A stretch of 52,163 bases of DNA from Stutzerimonas sp. S1. Its GTDB lineage: Bacteria > Pseudomonadota > Gammaproteobacteria > Pseudomonadales > Pseudomonadaceae. The stretch is from contig NZ_JAOEIY010000006.1 of the NCBI RefSeq assembly GCF_025966695.1, forward strand, positions 375,846 to 428,008, written 5' to 3'. Shown here piece after piece: positions 19,491-29,589 of this stretch (position 1 is its first letter; each line of letters starts with the position of its first letter). The position numbers were made by a program, and so were the translations under genes. The notes below the pieces were generated by a model, which saw nothing but the letters and a program-made list of their open reading frames with translations, had not been told where the DNA came from and ran no database searches.

Positions 19491-20394
19491 CGAAAAACTA
19501 CAGCCCGACGACGTCAGCCGTTGCGGTTATGTCGCGATCGTCGGACGACCGAATGTTGGCAAGTCGACCCTGCTCAATCACATCCTCGGACAGAAACTGG
19601 CGATCACCTCGCGCAAGCCGCAGACTACCCGCCACAACATGCTCGGCATCAAGACCGAGGGCAGCGTGCAGGCGGTCTACGTCGATACACCCGGGTTGCA
19701 CAAGAACGGCGAGACGGCGCTCAATCGCTACATGAACCGTACTGCGGCTTCGGCGTTGAAAGATGTTGACGTGGTGATCTTCGTCGTCGACCGCACGCGT
19801 TGGACCGATGAAGACCAGGCCGTGCTCGAGCGTGTGCAGTACGTCACCGGGCCGCTGATCGTCGCGGTGAACAAGACCGACCGCATCGAAGACAAAGCCG
19901 AGTTGCTGCCGCATCTGCGCTGGCTGGCCGAGCAGCTGCCGAATGCGGAGATCGTGCCGATTTCCGCGCAGCACGGGCAGAATCTGGAAACCCTGGAACA
20001 ATTGGTGGCCGAGCGCCTGCCCGAGGGCGAGCATTTCTTCCCGGAAGACCAGATCACCGACCGCAGCAGCCGCTTCCTCGCCGCCGAGCTGGTGCGCGAG
20101 AAGATCATGCGTCAGCTCGGCGCCGAGGTGCCGTACCAGATCACCGTGGAGATCGAGGACTTCAAGCAGGAAGGCCATGTGTTGCACATCCATGCGCTGA
20201 TCCTGGTCGAGCGCGACGGGCAGAAGAAGATCATCATCGGCGACAAGGGCGAGCGCATCAAACGCATCGGCCAGGAAGCGCGCAAGGACATGGAGGTGCT
20301 GTTCGACTCCAAGGTCATGCTGCATCTGTGGGTCAAGGTGAAAGGTGGCTGGTCCGACGATGAGCGTGCGCTGCATTCGCTGGGTTACCAGTAA
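19483..20394 (+). CDS. era: GTPase Era
   Basis: 303 aa GTPase needed for 16S rRNA maturation and 30S assembly. G1 GRPNVGKST (residues 21-29), G3 DTPGLH, G4 NKTD and a C-terminal KH domain with [19 protein letters not shown]. Starts within rnc, an arrangement that couples RNase III and Era synthesis. Confidence 0.98.
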   Translation: MTDEKLQPDDVSRCGYVAIVGRPNVGKSTLLNHILGQKLAITSRKPQTTRHNMLGIKTEGSVQAVYVDTPGLHKNGETALNRYMNRTAASALKDVDVVIFVVDRTRWTDEDQAVLERVQYVTGPLIVAVNKTDRIEDKAELLPHLRWLAEQLPNAEIVPISAQHGQNLETLEQLVAERLPEGEHFFPEDQITDRSSRFLAAELVREKIMRQLGAEVPYQITVEIEDFKQEGHVLHIHALILVERDGQKKIIIGDKGERIKRIGQEARKDMEVLFDSKVMLHLWVKVKGGWSDDERALHSLGYQ

Positions 20395-20442
20395 GCGCCG
20401 ACTCGCAATCAACGGTGCGCGTCGCGCACCTTCTGGGCTGCC

Positions 20443-21132
20443 ATGCACCAACCTGCGTTCGTTCTGCACAGTCGTCCCTACAAGGAAAGCAGCGCGCTGG
20501 TCGACCTGTTCACCCCACAGGGGCGGTTGCGCGCAGTCATGCGTGCGGCGCGCGGCAAGGCCGGCAGCCTGATTCGTCCGTTCGTGTCGCTGGAGGTGGA
20601 GCTGCGCGGCAAGTCCGAGCTCAAGACTGTGGCGCGCCTCGAGAGCGCTGGCCCGTCACACTGGCTCGATGGTCAGGCGCTGTTCAGCGGCATGTACCTC
20701 AACGAATTGCTGATCCGCCTGCTGCCAGCCGAGGATGCGCACCCCGCGCTGTTCGATCATTACGTTGCGACGCTCTCAGCCCTGGCTGCGCACCGACCGC
20801 TAGAGCCACTGTTGCGTGCCTTCGAATGGCGGCTACTCAGCGACTTGGGCTATGGTTTCGCCCTCGATACCGATATCGCCGGTTTGCCAGTCGACGCCGG
20901 TCGGCTGTACCGACTCTTGCCCGATGCCGGCCTCGAGCCGGCCGAGACGTTCCAGCCTGGGTTATTCAATGGTGCGGAGCTGCTCGCAATGGCTGACGCC
21001 GATTGGCAGGTGTCGGGCGCGTTGGCGGCGGCCAAGCGGCTGATGCGCCAGGCACTGGCACCCCATCTGGGCGGCCGGCCGCTGGTCAGCCGCGAATTGT
21101 TCATGAACCTGAAGGAGCCTCCGCGTGACTGA
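20443..21132 (+). CDS. recO: DNA repair protein RecO
   Basis: 229 aa. Loads RecA with RecF/RecR in gap repair. N-terminal OB fold: [20 protein letters not shown] and [15 protein letters not shown]. The helical C-terminal domain lacks the Cys4 zinc site, as is normal for gammaproteobacteria. Lies 48 nt after era and overlaps pdxJ by 8 nt; no strong RBS is evident. Confidence 0.95.
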   Translation: MHQPAFVLHSRPYKESSALVDLFTPQGRLRAVMRAARGKAGSLIRPFVSLEVELRGKSELKTVARLESAGPSHWLDGQALFSGMYLNELLIRLLPAEDAHPALFDHYVATLSALAAHRPLEPLLRAFEWRLLSDLGYGFALDTDIAGLPVDAGRLYRLLPDAGLEPAETFQPGLFNGAELLAMADADWQVSGALAAAKRLMRQALAPHLGGRPLVSRELFMNLKEPPRD

Positions 21133-21871
21133 AGCCAATCGAATCCTGCTCGGCGTCAACGTCGATCATGTCGCCACCTTGCGGCAGGCCCGCGGCACCC
21201 GTTATCCGGACCCTGTGAAGGCCGCGCTGGATGCCGAAGAGGCGGGGGCAGACGGTATCACCGTACATCTGCGCGAAGATCGCCGGCATATCCAGGAGCG
21301 CGACGTGCTGATGATGAAGGACGCCCTGCAGACTCGGATGAACTTCGAGATGGGCGTCACCGAAGCGATGCTTGCATTCGCAGAGCAGCTGCGTCCCGAG
21401 CACGTCTGCCTGGTCCCGGAAACGCGGCAGGAGCTCACCACCGAGGGTGGCCTGGATGTGGCCGGACAGGAAGCGCGCATCCGTGCGGCGGTCGAGCGGC
21501 TTGCAGCCTGCGGTTCCGAGGTCTCGCTGTTCATCGATGCCGACCCGCGGCAGATCGAGGCGGCGGCGCGAATTGGTGCGCCGGCGATTGAGCTGCACAC
21601 CGGACGCTACGCCGATGCCCACAGCGTCGCCGAGCGCGCCTGCGAGCTGGCGCGTATCCGCGATGGCGTCGAGGCTGGCTTGAGCCACGGGCTGATCGTC
21701 AATGCCGGGCATGGCCTGCATTACCACAACGCCGAGGCCATCGCCGCCATCCGCGGCGTCAACGAGCTGAACATTGGCCATGCCATCGTCGCCCATGCGC
21801 TGTTCGTCGGTTTCAAGCAGGCAGTCAAGGAGATGAAGCACCTGATTCTCAGCGCAGCGGCGCGGGGTTGA
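21125..21871 (+). CDS. pdxJ: Pyridoxine 5'-phosphate synthase
   Basis: 248 aa TIM-barrel enzyme that condenses deoxyxylulose 5-phosphate with 3-amino-2-oxopropyl phosphate in vitamin B6 synthesis. Signatures [39 protein letters not shown] and [11 protein letters not shown] are present. GTG start overlapping recO. It is the last gene of the lepA-pdxJ run. Confidence 0.97.
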   Translation: MTEANRILLGVNVDHVATLRQARGTRYPDPVKAALDAEEAGADGITVHLREDRRHIQERDVLMMKDALQTRMNFEMGVTEAMLAFAEQLRPEHVCLVPETRQELTTEGGLDVAGQEARIRAAVERLAACGSEVSLFIDADPRQIEAAARIGAPAIELHTGRYADAHSVAERACELARIRDGVEAGLSHGLIVNAGHGLHYHNAEAIAAIRGVNELNIGHAIVAHALFVGFKQAVKEMKHLILSAAARG

Positions 21872-21945
21872 GGCGGGGCTTTCGTCATTGCACGCGATGA
21901 GTTGTCCGGGGGAAAAGGCTTCGCGTTTTCGACCCTACGGCTGGG

Positions 21946-22152
21946 TCAGCGACGGAACAGGTTGACCAGCACGGTCAGCACGACGCTGAGGATCACCATC
22001 GAAGAGATTGGGATGAACACCCGACTGCGTTCGGTCTCGATGCGGATGTCGCCGGGTAGTCGGCCGAACCAGTTCAGCAGCCAGGGAAAGTAGTGCCAGG
22101 CGATGCCGAGCAGGAGCAGCGCCGCGCCAGTGACCATCATCCAGCGCGCCAT
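21946..22152 (-). CDS. DUF2905 small membrane protein
   Basis: 68 aa with two membrane helices (residues 4-24 and about 47-65) and the family core FGRLPGDIRIE between them. RBS GAGGAG precedes the ATG, which lies inside the last codons of the LysR gene, so it is the second gene of that transcript. Function unknown. Confidence 0.85.
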   Translation of the reverse strand: MARWMMVTGAALLLLGIAWHYFPWLLNWFGRLPGDIRIETERSRVFIPISSMVILSVVLTVLVNLFRR

Positions 22153-23093
22153 GCCAGCTCCTCGTTCGACTCCGAGCGATGGCCGCCAAACCGGCGACGG
22201 TGTTCTGCGAAGGTGGCGATCACCTGTGCGGCCAGCACCTCTACCGCTTCACTGCGGTTGCTGCCGCGCAGCAGCTTGATCTGATACTCCCCCAGTGGCG
22301 GCAGTCCGTATTGCCCGTCCAGACGCTGCAGGGGCGGGCGGAGCAAGCTCGCCGGATAGGGCGTGATCGCCAGATCGGCAATCATTGCCGCCTCCTGCCC
22401 GGAGGTCTGCTCGCTCGAATAGGCAATACGGTAGCTGCGCCCGACGCGATCGAGCGCATCCAGCGCTTGCCGTCGCCAGGCGCAATCCGGACTGGCCAGC
22501 GCCAGGGGCAGCGGCGAGCGCAAGGCGGCGACCCCGCCGCTACGGCCGGCCCACACCAATGGCTCGCTATGGATCGGCTCGCCGCGTGAATCGTCCTGTC
22601 CCAGGTTGCCAACCGTAACCAGGGCCAGGTCCAGCTCCCCGTCGTCGATACGTTCGATCATGTCGATGCTGCGGGCGACTGACACGTCCACCTCGACGCC
22701 AGGGTGGCTGCGGGCGAACAATGCCAGCAGACCGGGCAGGATGCGCGTGCCGACGTCGGCCGGGGTGCCGAAGCGCACGCGCCCTTGCAAAGCCGGCTGG
22801 AGGAATTGCGCGACCGCTTCTTCGTTGAGCCTCAGCAGGCGCCGGGCATAGCCGAGCAGTGTCTCGCCGGCCGGGGTGAGACGAACCTGTCGGGCTTCGC
22901 GGACGAACAGCGAGCGGCCCAGGGTTTCCTCCAGGCGCTTGATCTGCATGCTGACTGCCGAAGTGCTGCGATAGATCTGCCCGGCGGCACGGGTGAAGCT
23001 GCCGCTTTCCGCGATGGCGACGAAGGTACGCAGCACATCGCTTTCCAGCAATGGCGTGTTGCTGACAGGCAGCTCGTGGCGTGGCTCTGGCAT
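22137..23093 (-). CDS. LysR-family transcriptional regulator
   Basis: 318 aa. N-terminal winged helix-turn-helix: LRTFVAIAESGSFTRAAGQIYRSTSAVSMQIKRLEETLG, followed by the typical VRLTPAGETLLGYARRLL. The rest is a periplasmic-binding-like effector domain. It is divergent from a DUF1127 gene at 23233 and may control it. The effector cannot be told from sequence. Overlaps the downstream DUF2905 gene by 16 nt. Confidence 0.92.
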   Translation of the reverse strand: MPEPRHELPVSNTPLLESDVLRTFVAIAESGSFTRAAGQIYRSTSAVSMQIKRLEETLGRSLFVREARQVRLTPAGETLLGYARRLLRLNEEAVAQFLQPALQGRVRFGTPADVGTRILPGLLALFARSHPGVEVDVSVARSIDMIERIDDGELDLALVTVGNLGQDDSRGEPIHSEPLVWAGRSGGVAALRSPLPLALASPDCAWRRQALDALDRVGRSYRIAYSSEQTSGQEAAMIADLAITPYPASLLRPPLQRLDGQYGLPPLGEYQIKLLRGSNRSEAVEVLAAQVIATFAEHRRRFGGHRSESNEELAWRAG

Positions 23094-23135
23094 TTGGCTG
23101 GTTTCAATTTTTCTGAACGCGGGCTTTCATATTAG

Positions 23136-23151
23136 TCGTTTGTTTGAACGA
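23136..23151. promoter_or_regulatory. Inverted repeat between LysR and DUF1127 genes
   Basis: TCGTT-N6-AACGA in the 139-nt divergent intergenic region. Size and place would suit a LysR-type operator, but it is short and could occur by chance. Confidence 0.3.
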
Positions 23152-23232
23152 TTCACGTCCGCTCATCCTGTTCGCGAAGTCAGTGGCCGTCACCATTCGG
23201 GACGCGCCATGGTCAGCGAAACGGAGGTGAGC

Positions 23233-23511
23233 ATGTCTATAGAGCCACGCAGCGTCCGAGCGCCGCGCCCAGCGGAGCCCGAAATGCCTGATGTCTATAT
23301 GCCGGCGATGTGGCCGCTCGATCTGCAGCGCTGCCTGCACGATTGGTTCCGTGCCTGGCGCCAGCGACACCTGTATCGACAGCTGCTGAGACTGGACGAC
23401 CGCGAGCTGGCGGCACGCGATCTCGATCGTCAGCAGCTCTGCGAGCGGGCGCGACTGCCGCTGTGGCAAGTGGTGGAAGGGCGGCGCCGCAAGCGCCGCA
23501 CCGGGGCTTGA
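23233..23511 (+). CDS. DUF1127 (YjiS-like) small basic protein
   Basis: 92 aa. The C-terminal half fits DUF1127: LHDWFRAWRQRHLYRQLLRLDDRELAARDL. Such short Arg-rich proteins have been linked to phosphate, RNA or metabolic regulation in other bacteria. RBS ACGGAGGTGAGC precedes the ATG. Divergent from the LysR regulator, which suggests regulation by it. Confidence 0.8.
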   Translation: MSIEPRSVRAPRPAEPEMPDVYMPAMWPLDLQRCLHDWFRAWRQRHLYRQLLRLDDRELAARDLDRQQLCERARLPLWQVVEGRRRKRRTGA

Positions 23512-23527
23512 TGATCGAGGAGGCGGC

Positions 23528-24490
23528 TCAGGGCTTGCGGGCGAGGAGCACGGCGCGCATGGGCGCCGGCAGCCCTTCGACGGTGCGGCCATGATCCTGC
23601 GGGTCGAGGAAGTCGGGTAACGACTGGTAGCGCATCCACTTGGTGCTGCGCTGTTCCTCGACGCTGGTCATGCTGACGTCCACGCAGCGCACGTCGACGA
23701 AGCCGGCCCGGCGCAGCCAGCGTTCCAGTGCCGGCACCGAGGGCAGGAACCAGACGTTGCGCATTTGCGCATAGCGGTCTTCCGGTACCAGCGCGGTGTT
23801 CTCGTCGCCCTCCACCACCAGTGTTTCCAGCACCAGTTCGCCGTCGCGAACCAGGCAATCCTTGAGGTCGAGCAGATGGTCGATGGGCGAGCGACGGTGA
23901 TAGAGCACGCCCATGGAAAACACCGTCTCGAAGCCTTCGAGCTTGGCCGGCAGCTCCTCCAGAGCGAAAGGCAGATGCCAGACCGGTAGTTCCTGCAGGT
24001 AACGCTTCATCGCATGGAACTGGCAGAAGAACAGCCAGTTCGGGTCGATGCCGACCACGCTGTCGGCGCCTGCACCGAGCATCCGCCACATGTAATAGCC
24101 GTTGCCGCAGCCGACGTCGAGGATGCGCTTGCCGGCCAAATCCAGATGCGGCGAGACGCGCTGCCATTTCCAGTCCGAGCGCCATTCAGTATCGACGTGC
24201 ACGCCGAATACATCGAACGGCCCCTTGCGCCACGGAGAGAGTCCCATCAGCGCCTCGTGGGTGGCCTGGCGCATGGTGTCGTCACAAGCGGCGTCGAGGC
24301 GGAAGCCGTCACGCAGTTCGACCTGTACCGGCGCCAGCGCGGGCAGCGCCTCGACAGCACGACGCCAGCGCGGCAAGTCGCCGTGGCCGATGGCGAGCTT
24401 GGCGTCCAGTTGCTGCTGAAGTCCGTTGGCCCAGGCGGCGAGCGGCGTGCCGGCCAGGCGCCAGGCGAGGGGAGTCAGGTCGAGATTCAT
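23528..24490 (-). CDS. cmoB: tRNA U34 carboxymethyltransferase CmoB
   Basis: 320 aa. Transfers the carboxymethyl group of carboxy-SAM to 5-hydroxyuridine at tRNA wobble position 34, giving cmo5U. SAM-binding motif [16 protein letters not shown] and the downstream [14 protein letters not shown] are diagnostic. The ATG at 24490 overlaps the cmoA stop by 4 nt (ATGA) and is chosen for that reason. Confidence 0.95.
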   Translation of the reverse strand: MNLDLTPLAWRLAGTPLAAWANGLQQQLDAKLAIGHGDLPRWRRAVEALPALAPVQVELRDGFRLDAACDDTMRQATHEALMGLSPWRKGPFDVFGVHVDTEWRSDWKWQRVSPHLDLAGKRILDVGCGNGYYMWRMLGAGADSVVGIDPNWLFFCQFHAMKRYLQELPVWHLPFALEELPAKLEGFETVFSMGVLYHRRSPIDHLLDLKDCLVRDGELVLETLVVEGDENTALVPEDRYAQMRNVWFLPSVPALERWLRRAGFVDVRCVDVSMTSVEEQRSTKWMRYQSLPDFLDPQDHGRTVEGLPAPMRAVLLARKP

Positions 24491-25230
24491 GGCAGGGCGA
24501 TCAGCGAGGCGAAGTTCAGGCACTGGAACCAGGGCACCACTTTAGAGAAACCGGCGTCCAGTAGCCGCCGGCGATGGGTTTCCAGACTGTCCGGCTTCAT
24601 CACGTTCTCGATGGCGCTGCGCTTCTGGGCGATTTCCAGTTCGCTGTAACCATTGGCGCGCTTGAAGGCGATGTGCAGGTCGGTGAGCAGCTGTTGCTCC
24701 TGCTCGTCTTCGAAACGCAGCTTTTCCGACAGGATCAGCGCGCCGCCGGGCACCAATGCCCGGCGGATCCTGCCGAGCAGCTCCGGGCGCTGCTCGGGGG
24801 CGATGAACTGCAGGGTGAAGTTCAGCGCCACCAGCGAGCTGGGCTGGAATTCCAGCGCGAGGATGTCACCTTCGATGACCTCGACGGGCAGCAGCTCCTG
24901 GAACATCGAATCCTGCGCATGCAGGTACTCGCGGCAGCGCTCGACCATTGCCGCGGAGTTGTCCACAGCGATCACCTGACAATTATCAGCGGCAACGTGA
25001 CGGCGCAGCGCCTGCGTAACCGCGCCCAACGAGCAGCCCAGGTCGTACAGGTGGGTATCTGCCTGTGCGAACTGGGCGGCGATCACGCCAATGTTCTCGA
25101 CAATCGTGGGATAGCCCGGGACAGAGCGTTTGATCATGTCGGGAAATACGCGCACCACGTCCTCGTTGAACACGAAGTCGGCGATCTGCGCCTGTGGGGT
25201 GGCATAGATTCGGTCGGGAAGTTGCGTCAC
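24487..25230 (-). CDS. cmoA: Carboxy-SAM synthase CmoA
   Basis: 247 aa. Converts SAM and prephenate to carboxy-SAM, the donor used by CmoB. The Rossmann motif [16 protein letters not shown] and the segments [20 protein letters not shown] and [12 protein letters not shown] are typical. Forms a two-gene operon with cmoB. Confidence 0.95.
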   Translation of the reverse strand: MTQLPDRIYATPQAQIADFVFNEDVVRVFPDMIKRSVPGYPTIVENIGVIAAQFAQADTHLYDLGCSLGAVTQALRRHVAADNCQVIAVDNSAAMVERCREYLHAQDSMFQELLPVEVIEGDILALEFQPSSLVALNFTLQFIAPEQRPELLGRIRRALVPGGALILSEKLRFEDEQEQQLLTDLHIAFKRANGYSELEIAQKRSAIENVMKPDSLETHRRRLLDAGFSKVVPWFQCLNFASLIALP

Positions 25231-25289
25231 AGCTGTGTCCGGCGAAGCGAAAAGGCGCGCATTTTAGCCCAAGTGCGCGCCAGGGTTGC

Positions 25290-25406
25290 TCATTTCAGCT
25301 GATCGGAAAGAAACTCGCCGGCGCCCTGGGGCGGTTCCAGCGTATTGCGCTGGACTTGGTAGCGACGGATCTGCGGCTCGCCATTGCGGACCTTGTGTAC
25401 CAGCAC
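25290..25406 (-). CDS. Possible short ORF between icp and cmoA
   Basis: A 38-codon GTG-started stretch (reading HKVRNGEPQIRRYQVQRNTL and on) has protein-like composition, and the same open frame runs upstream to 25541 over the icp tail. No RBS or good start is visible. It may be a remnant, part of a frameshifted gene, or chance. Confidence 0.22.
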   Translation of the reverse strand: MLVHKVRNGEPQIRRYQVQRNTLEPPQGAGEFLSDQLK

Positions 25407-25483
25407 GTCGCCGCCAATACGAACACGGCACGCAGGCTCCCGCCCTGGACCTGCCGGTACTCGTGTGAGGATGCGCCCGGGAA

Positions 25484-25888
25484 TTATTCGACCCGGATGC
25501 GGCAATCGAACTGCTGCGCCGGGGCGACCCCCAGTTCCCATGGCCGCGCGTAGTCCAGTCCGAGCAAAGCCTCGCCGCTGGCGACCGCGCGGAAACGCCA
25601 GGTGGAGACTCCCGCACTGCCGACCAAGCCGGCTTCCTCCGGGACGGTGTAGACCTCGGGGCCGAGCAATTTCAGCTGCGGTGCGGCGTCGGCGCGCAAG
25701 GTCCAGCGGAACCCGGTGGTCGGGTTGCTTGGCAGGCGCAGGTTGAATTCCTGGCCCTGAGCCAGCTGCATCGGCCGGCAGCTACGAACGTGGTTGTCCA
25801 GGGTCAGCGTCTGGGGCGCCTGTTGTGCGCAAGCGCTGAGCAGAAGCACGGTGGCGGGAAGTAACGCGCGGCGGATGACGAAAGACAT
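25484..25888 (-). CDS. Chagasin-type (I42) cysteine-peptidase inhibitor lipoprotein
   Basis: 134 aa. Lipoprotein signal with lipobox LLLSACAQQ (Cys about residue 19). The mature part has the I42 loops: PSNPTTGFRW, then GSAGVSTWRFRAVASGEALLGLDYARPWE. Such proteins inhibit papain-like proteases; in Pseudomonas the gene lies beside the Lon-like asrA gene, as here. ATG 25888 is preferred over a GTG 9 nt upstream. Physiological target unknown. Confidence 0.85.
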   Translation of the reverse strand: MSFVIRRALLPATVLLLSACAQQAPQTLTLDNHVRSCRPMQLAQGQEFNLRLPSNPTTGFRWTLRADAAPQLKLLGPEVYTVPEEAGLVGSAGVSTWRFRAVASGEALLGLDYARPWELGVAPAQQFDCRIRVE

Positions 25889-26013
25889 GAGCGGCACCGG
25901 TCGGGATGAAATGCCAAGAGGATAGCCGTCCTTGTGCGTCAGTCCCAGGCTTGACGAGGCGCGGGTCGAGCGCCTGAACGGCTCGTCCAGGACGTTCGGA
26001 CGTGGCGCTGGCG

Positions 26014-26051
26014 CCGGGCAAGGGGCGCTTTGCGCCGGTCCGCTTGCCCGG
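26014..26051. terminator. Long hairpin downstream of the lon-like gene
   Basis: CCGGGCAAG / CTTGCCCGG arms enclose a further GGCGC-TTT-GCGCC hairpin, 7 nt beyond the stop of the minus-strand lon-like gene. No U-run; position suggests termination or mRNA 3'-end protection. Confidence 0.45.
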
Positions 26052-26058
26052 TGTTCGC

Positions 26059-28446
26059 TCAGAACAGCACCTTGGCCACGTCGGCGAAGCGCCTGGCGAA
26101 GTGCACCGTCAGGCCGTCCTTGAGGTAGTCAGGCAACTCCTCGAAGTCGCCGCGATTGGCCTCCGGCAGGATCAGCTCGAAGATCTTCTGCCGTCGCGCG
26201 GCGATGACCTTCTCGCGTACCCCGCCGATCGGCAGCACATGGCCGGTCAGGGTCAGCTCGCCGGTCATGGCCACGCCTTTCTTCGGCGGCTGGTTGCGCG
26301 CCAGCGAGAGCAGCGCGCTGGCCATGGTGATACCGGCGCTGGGGCCGTCCTTTGGCGTGGCGCCTTCCGGCACATGCAAGTGGACAAAGGCCTGGTCGAA
26401 GAACGCCGGATCACCCTTGAACTGCTTCAGGTGCGAGCTGACATAGCTGTAGGCGATTTCCGCCGATTCCTTCATCACCTCGCCGAGCTGGCCGGTGAGC
26501 TTGAAGCCGCGGTTGAGCGTATGGATGCGCGTCGCCTCAATCGGCAGCGTGGCGCCGCCCATGCTGGTCCAGGCCAGACCGGTAATCACGCCGACGCCGG
26601 AGAGCACCTGTTCGCTGCGGAACACCGGCTTGCCGAGGTAGCTTTCGAGATCCTTCGGGGTGATCTTCAGCACCGCTTGCGGATCTTCCAGCAGCTTGAC
26701 CACCGCCTTGCGCACCAGCTTGCCGAGCTGCTTTTCCAGCTGACGCACGCCGGCCTCGCGGGCATAGCCCTCGATCACCGCTTTCATAGCGCTGTCGCTG
26801 ATGGCCAGGCGCTGCTTGGGTACGCCGGTCTTGTCCAACAGCTTCGGCCACAGGTGACGCTTGGCAATGGCAAGCTTCTCCTCGGCGATATAGCCGGACA
26901 GCCGGATCACCTCCATGCGGTCGAGCAGCGGGCCGGGAATCGAGTCCAGCGTGTTCGCCGTGCAGACGAACAGCACCTTGGACAGGTCCAGGCGCAGGTC
27001 CAGATAGTGGTCGAGGAATTCGACGTTCTGCTCCGGGTCGAGGGTCTCCAGCAGCGCCGAGGCCGGATCGCCCTGGTAGCTGCTGCTGAGCTTGTCGATC
27101 TCATCGAGCATGATCACCGGGTTCATCACCTCGACATCCTTGAGCGCCTGCACCAGCTTGCCGGGCAGGGCGCCGATGTAGGTGCGGCGGTGGCCCTTGA
27201 TCTCCGCCTCGTCGCGCATGCCGCCGACGCTGAAACGATAGAACGGCCGCCCGAGTGACTCGGCGATGGATTTGCCGATACTGGTCTTGCCCACGCCCGG
27301 CGGGCCGACCAGCAGCACGATGGAGCCGGCGATCTCGCCCTTGAAGGCGCCGACGGCGAGAAACTCGAGGATGCGGTTCTTGATGTCGTCGAGCCCGGCG
27401 TGATGCTTGTCGAGCACCTTGCGCGCACGCTTGAGGTCGAGCTTGTCCTGGCCGTACACACCCCAGGGCAGGGCGGTGGCCCAGTCCAGGTAGTTGCGGG
27501 TGACGGCGTATTCCGGCGAGCCGGTTTCGAGGATCGACAGCTTGTTCAGCTCCTCGTCGATGCGTTTCTGCGCGGCGGGCGGCACCACCTTGCCTTCCAG
27601 GCGGGCACGGAATTCGTCGGCGTCGGCGCTCTTGTCGTCCTTGGTGATGCCCAGCTCGCGCTGGATGATCTTCAGCTGTTCCTTGAGGAAGAACTCGCGC
27701 TGGCGCTCGCCGATCTTGCGATTGACCTCGCCGGTCAGTTCCTTCTGCAGCTTGCCGACCTCGACTTCCTTGCGCAGCAGCGGCAGCACCTTTTCCATGC
27801 GCTTCAATACCGGCACGGTGTCCAGCACTTCCTGCAGTTCTGCGCCCGGCGCGGTGGTCAGCGCGGCAGCGAAGTCGGTCAGTGGTGAGGGATCGTTGGG
27901 GCTGAAGCGGTTGAGGTAGTTCTTCAGCTCTTCGCTGTACAGCGGGTTGAGCGGCAACAGCTCCTTGATCGCGTTGATCAGCGCCATGCCGTAGGCCTTC
28001 ACCTCGTCACGCGGGTCGTCATCGCTCTTCGGATAATCAACTTCCACCAGATACGGCGGCTTGCGCCGCAGCCAGCCGCGGATGCGCACTCGCGCCAGGC
28101 CCTGGGCGACGAACTGCAGCTTGCCGCCCTCCTGGGTGGCGTGGTGCACGCGGACCATGGTGCCGTGTTCCGGCAGGCTGTCGGGATCGAAAGTCGCCAT
28201 GTCCAGCACCGGCGAATCGACGAAGAACAGTGCCACGCGCTGGTGCGGCGTCTTGGCCACGCGTTCCAGGGTCTCGGCCCAGGGATCTTCGTTGACGATC
28301 ACCGGCAGCACCTGCGCGGGAAAGAATGGCCGGTTGTGCACGGGAATGATGTAGAGCTTGTCCGGTAGCTGCTGGTCGGGCAGTACGAGGCCATTGGAGG
28401 AGATGATTTCCTGCTCGATGTGATCCTGATTGATGTCGTCGTTCAT
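26059..28446 (-). CDS. ATP-dependent Lon-family protease (AsrA-like)
   Basis: 795 aa, domains in order: Lon N-terminal (about 30-230), AAA+ with Walker A GPPGVGKTS (Lys387) and Walker B VIMLDEIDKL, then the Lon protease domain with catalytic Ser703 (KDGPSAG) and Lys746 (GGVREKVIAA). Gene position between icp and the proline regulator matches the second Pseudomonas Lon, AsrA, reported to affect the aminoglycoside heat-shock response. It is not next to clpX or hupB, so it is not the standard lon locus. It is divergent from the AraC-type gene. Confidence 0.93.
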   Translation of the reverse strand: MNDDINQDHIEQEIISSNGLVLPDQQLPDKLYIIPVHNRPFFPAQVLPVIVNEDPWAETLERVAKTPHQRVALFFVDSPVLDMATFDPDSLPEHGTMVRVHHATQEGGKLQFVAQGLARVRIRGWLRRKPPYLVEVDYPKSDDDPRDEVKAYGMALINAIKELLPLNPLYSEELKNYLNRFSPNDPSPLTDFAAALTTAPGAELQEVLDTVPVLKRMEKVLPLLRKEVEVGKLQKELTGEVNRKIGERQREFFLKEQLKIIQRELGITKDDKSADADEFRARLEGKVVPPAAQKRIDEELNKLSILETGSPEYAVTRNYLDWATALPWGVYGQDKLDLKRARKVLDKHHAGLDDIKNRILEFLAVGAFKGEIAGSIVLLVGPPGVGKTSIGKSIAESLGRPFYRFSVGGMRDEAEIKGHRRTYIGALPGKLVQALKDVEVMNPVIMLDEIDKLSSSYQGDPASALLETLDPEQNVEFLDHYLDLRLDLSKVLFVCTANTLDSIPGPLLDRMEVIRLSGYIAEEKLAIAKRHLWPKLLDKTGVPKQRLAISDSAMKAVIEGYAREAGVRQLEKQLGKLVRKAVVKLLEDPQAVLKITPKDLESYLGKPVFRSEQVLSGVGVITGLAWTSMGGATLPIEATRIHTLNRGFKLTGQLGEVMKESAEIAYSYVSSHLKQFKGDPAFFDQAFVHLHVPEGATPKDGPSAGITMASALLSLARNQPPKKGVAMTGELTLTGHVLPIGGVREKVIAARRQKIFELILPEANRGDFEELPDYLKDGLTVHFARRFADVAKVLF

Positions 28447-28571
28447 GCGGCACCCGTTGCGAATACGTGCAGCTTAGATGGGTGGTGGAGGCGACGATTT
28501 CAATCCCGGCGAGGAGGGTGGGCAGCATTGCCGCGGTTCGGTAGAGTGCCGCAGATACTCAGGTGCCCATC

Positions 28572-29327
28572 ATGCTCAATGCCCGTCTGCTTCGCCTGGA
28601 CGACCAGGCTCACAAGCACGCCCACGACTATCACCAGTTGGTGATGTCGCTTTCTGGGCGCGCGGAATTCGAGGTCAATGGCTCGGGTGGCGAAGTCTGC
28701 CGGATGCGCGCCTGCCTGGTGCCGGGCGATGCCGACCACGGCTTCGCTGGCATGGGCGACAACCGCATGCTGATCATCGATCTCGACGAGCAGGATGTTG
28801 GCACCGAAGACCCGGAGCTGCTCGCCCGGCTGTTCGAAGCGCCGCGCTACCCGGCGCTGGATGCGGACTTTCAGAACCTGCTGGCCTACGCCGGTGCCGA
28901 ACTGGCGCGCTACGGCAGCGATCCGCTGCTGGCCCGGGCGCTGGGCGGTGTGCTGCTGCGCGCGCTGCACCTGCGGCTGTTCGGCGAATCCCAGCAGCGC
29001 CCGGCCGGCACTCTGGATCTGCAGCGGCTGGACAGCCATATTCAGGACAACCTGGCGCGGCGCATCACCGTCGCCGAGCTGGCCCAAGTGGCCTGCCTGA
29101 GCCCCAGTCACTTCCACGTCCAGTTCAAGGATTGCGTCGGCCTCACGCCGCACCAGTACCTGCTCAAGACGCGCCTCGATCGTGCCGCCCGCCTGCTGCG
29201 CGAAACGCCGCTGCCACTGGTACGCATCGCCGAGGAGTGCGGCTTCTCCAGCCAGAGCGCACTGACCACGGCGACCCGCCGCTACCTCGGTCTGACCCCT
29301 CGCGGATTGCGCAAGTCCGACTCCTGA
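28572..29327 (+). CDS. pruR: AraC-family regulator, PruR-like
   Basis: 251 aa. N-terminal cupin-like sensing domain (HAHDYHQLVMSLSGRAEFEV). C-terminal double helix-turn-helix: RRITVAELAQVACLSPSHFH and PLVRIAEECGFSSQSALTTATRRYLGLTP. Immediately upstream of putA on the same strand, as PruR in P. aeruginosa, where it activates proline catabolism. ATG 28572 is 9 nt after AGG; a GTG at 28563 is possible. Confidence 0.85.
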   Translation: MLNARLLRLDDQAHKHAHDYHQLVMSLSGRAEFEVNGSGGEVCRMRACLVPGDADHGFAGMGDNRMLIIDLDEQDVGTEDPELLARLFEAPRYPALDADFQNLLAYAGAELARYGSDPLLARALGGVLLRALHLRLFGESQQRPAGTLDLQRLDSHIQDNLARRITVAELAQVACLSPSHFHVQFKDCVGLTPHQYLLKTRLDRAARLLRETPLPLVRIAEECGFSSQSALTTATRRYLGLTPRGLRKSDS

Positions 29328-29589
29328 GCGTCTTCTGAGCGCCCTGTTTTCGGGCTCTTCAGCTATCAGGCGCATATTCCTGCGCCATCCTGGTGCGCTT
29401 TCATTGCCGCCGTATTTCGGCGTCCGGCTTTCGGAGTTTTTCGTAAAACTTCCATAGTTTTGCGCAAGAACGACGCGTCACGCTGCCCCTACATTCCGTC
29501 TCCCGACCTGGCTCATTGTCTTGTGCTGCACCATCAGCCTGGCCGTGGACTAGACCTATAAGCAGACACAATCACAAGAGGAGCGGCGC

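Noticed and set aside
26002..27258. 418-codon plus-strand frame inside the lon-like gene
   Set aside because: Antisense shadow; no RBS or recognisable domain.
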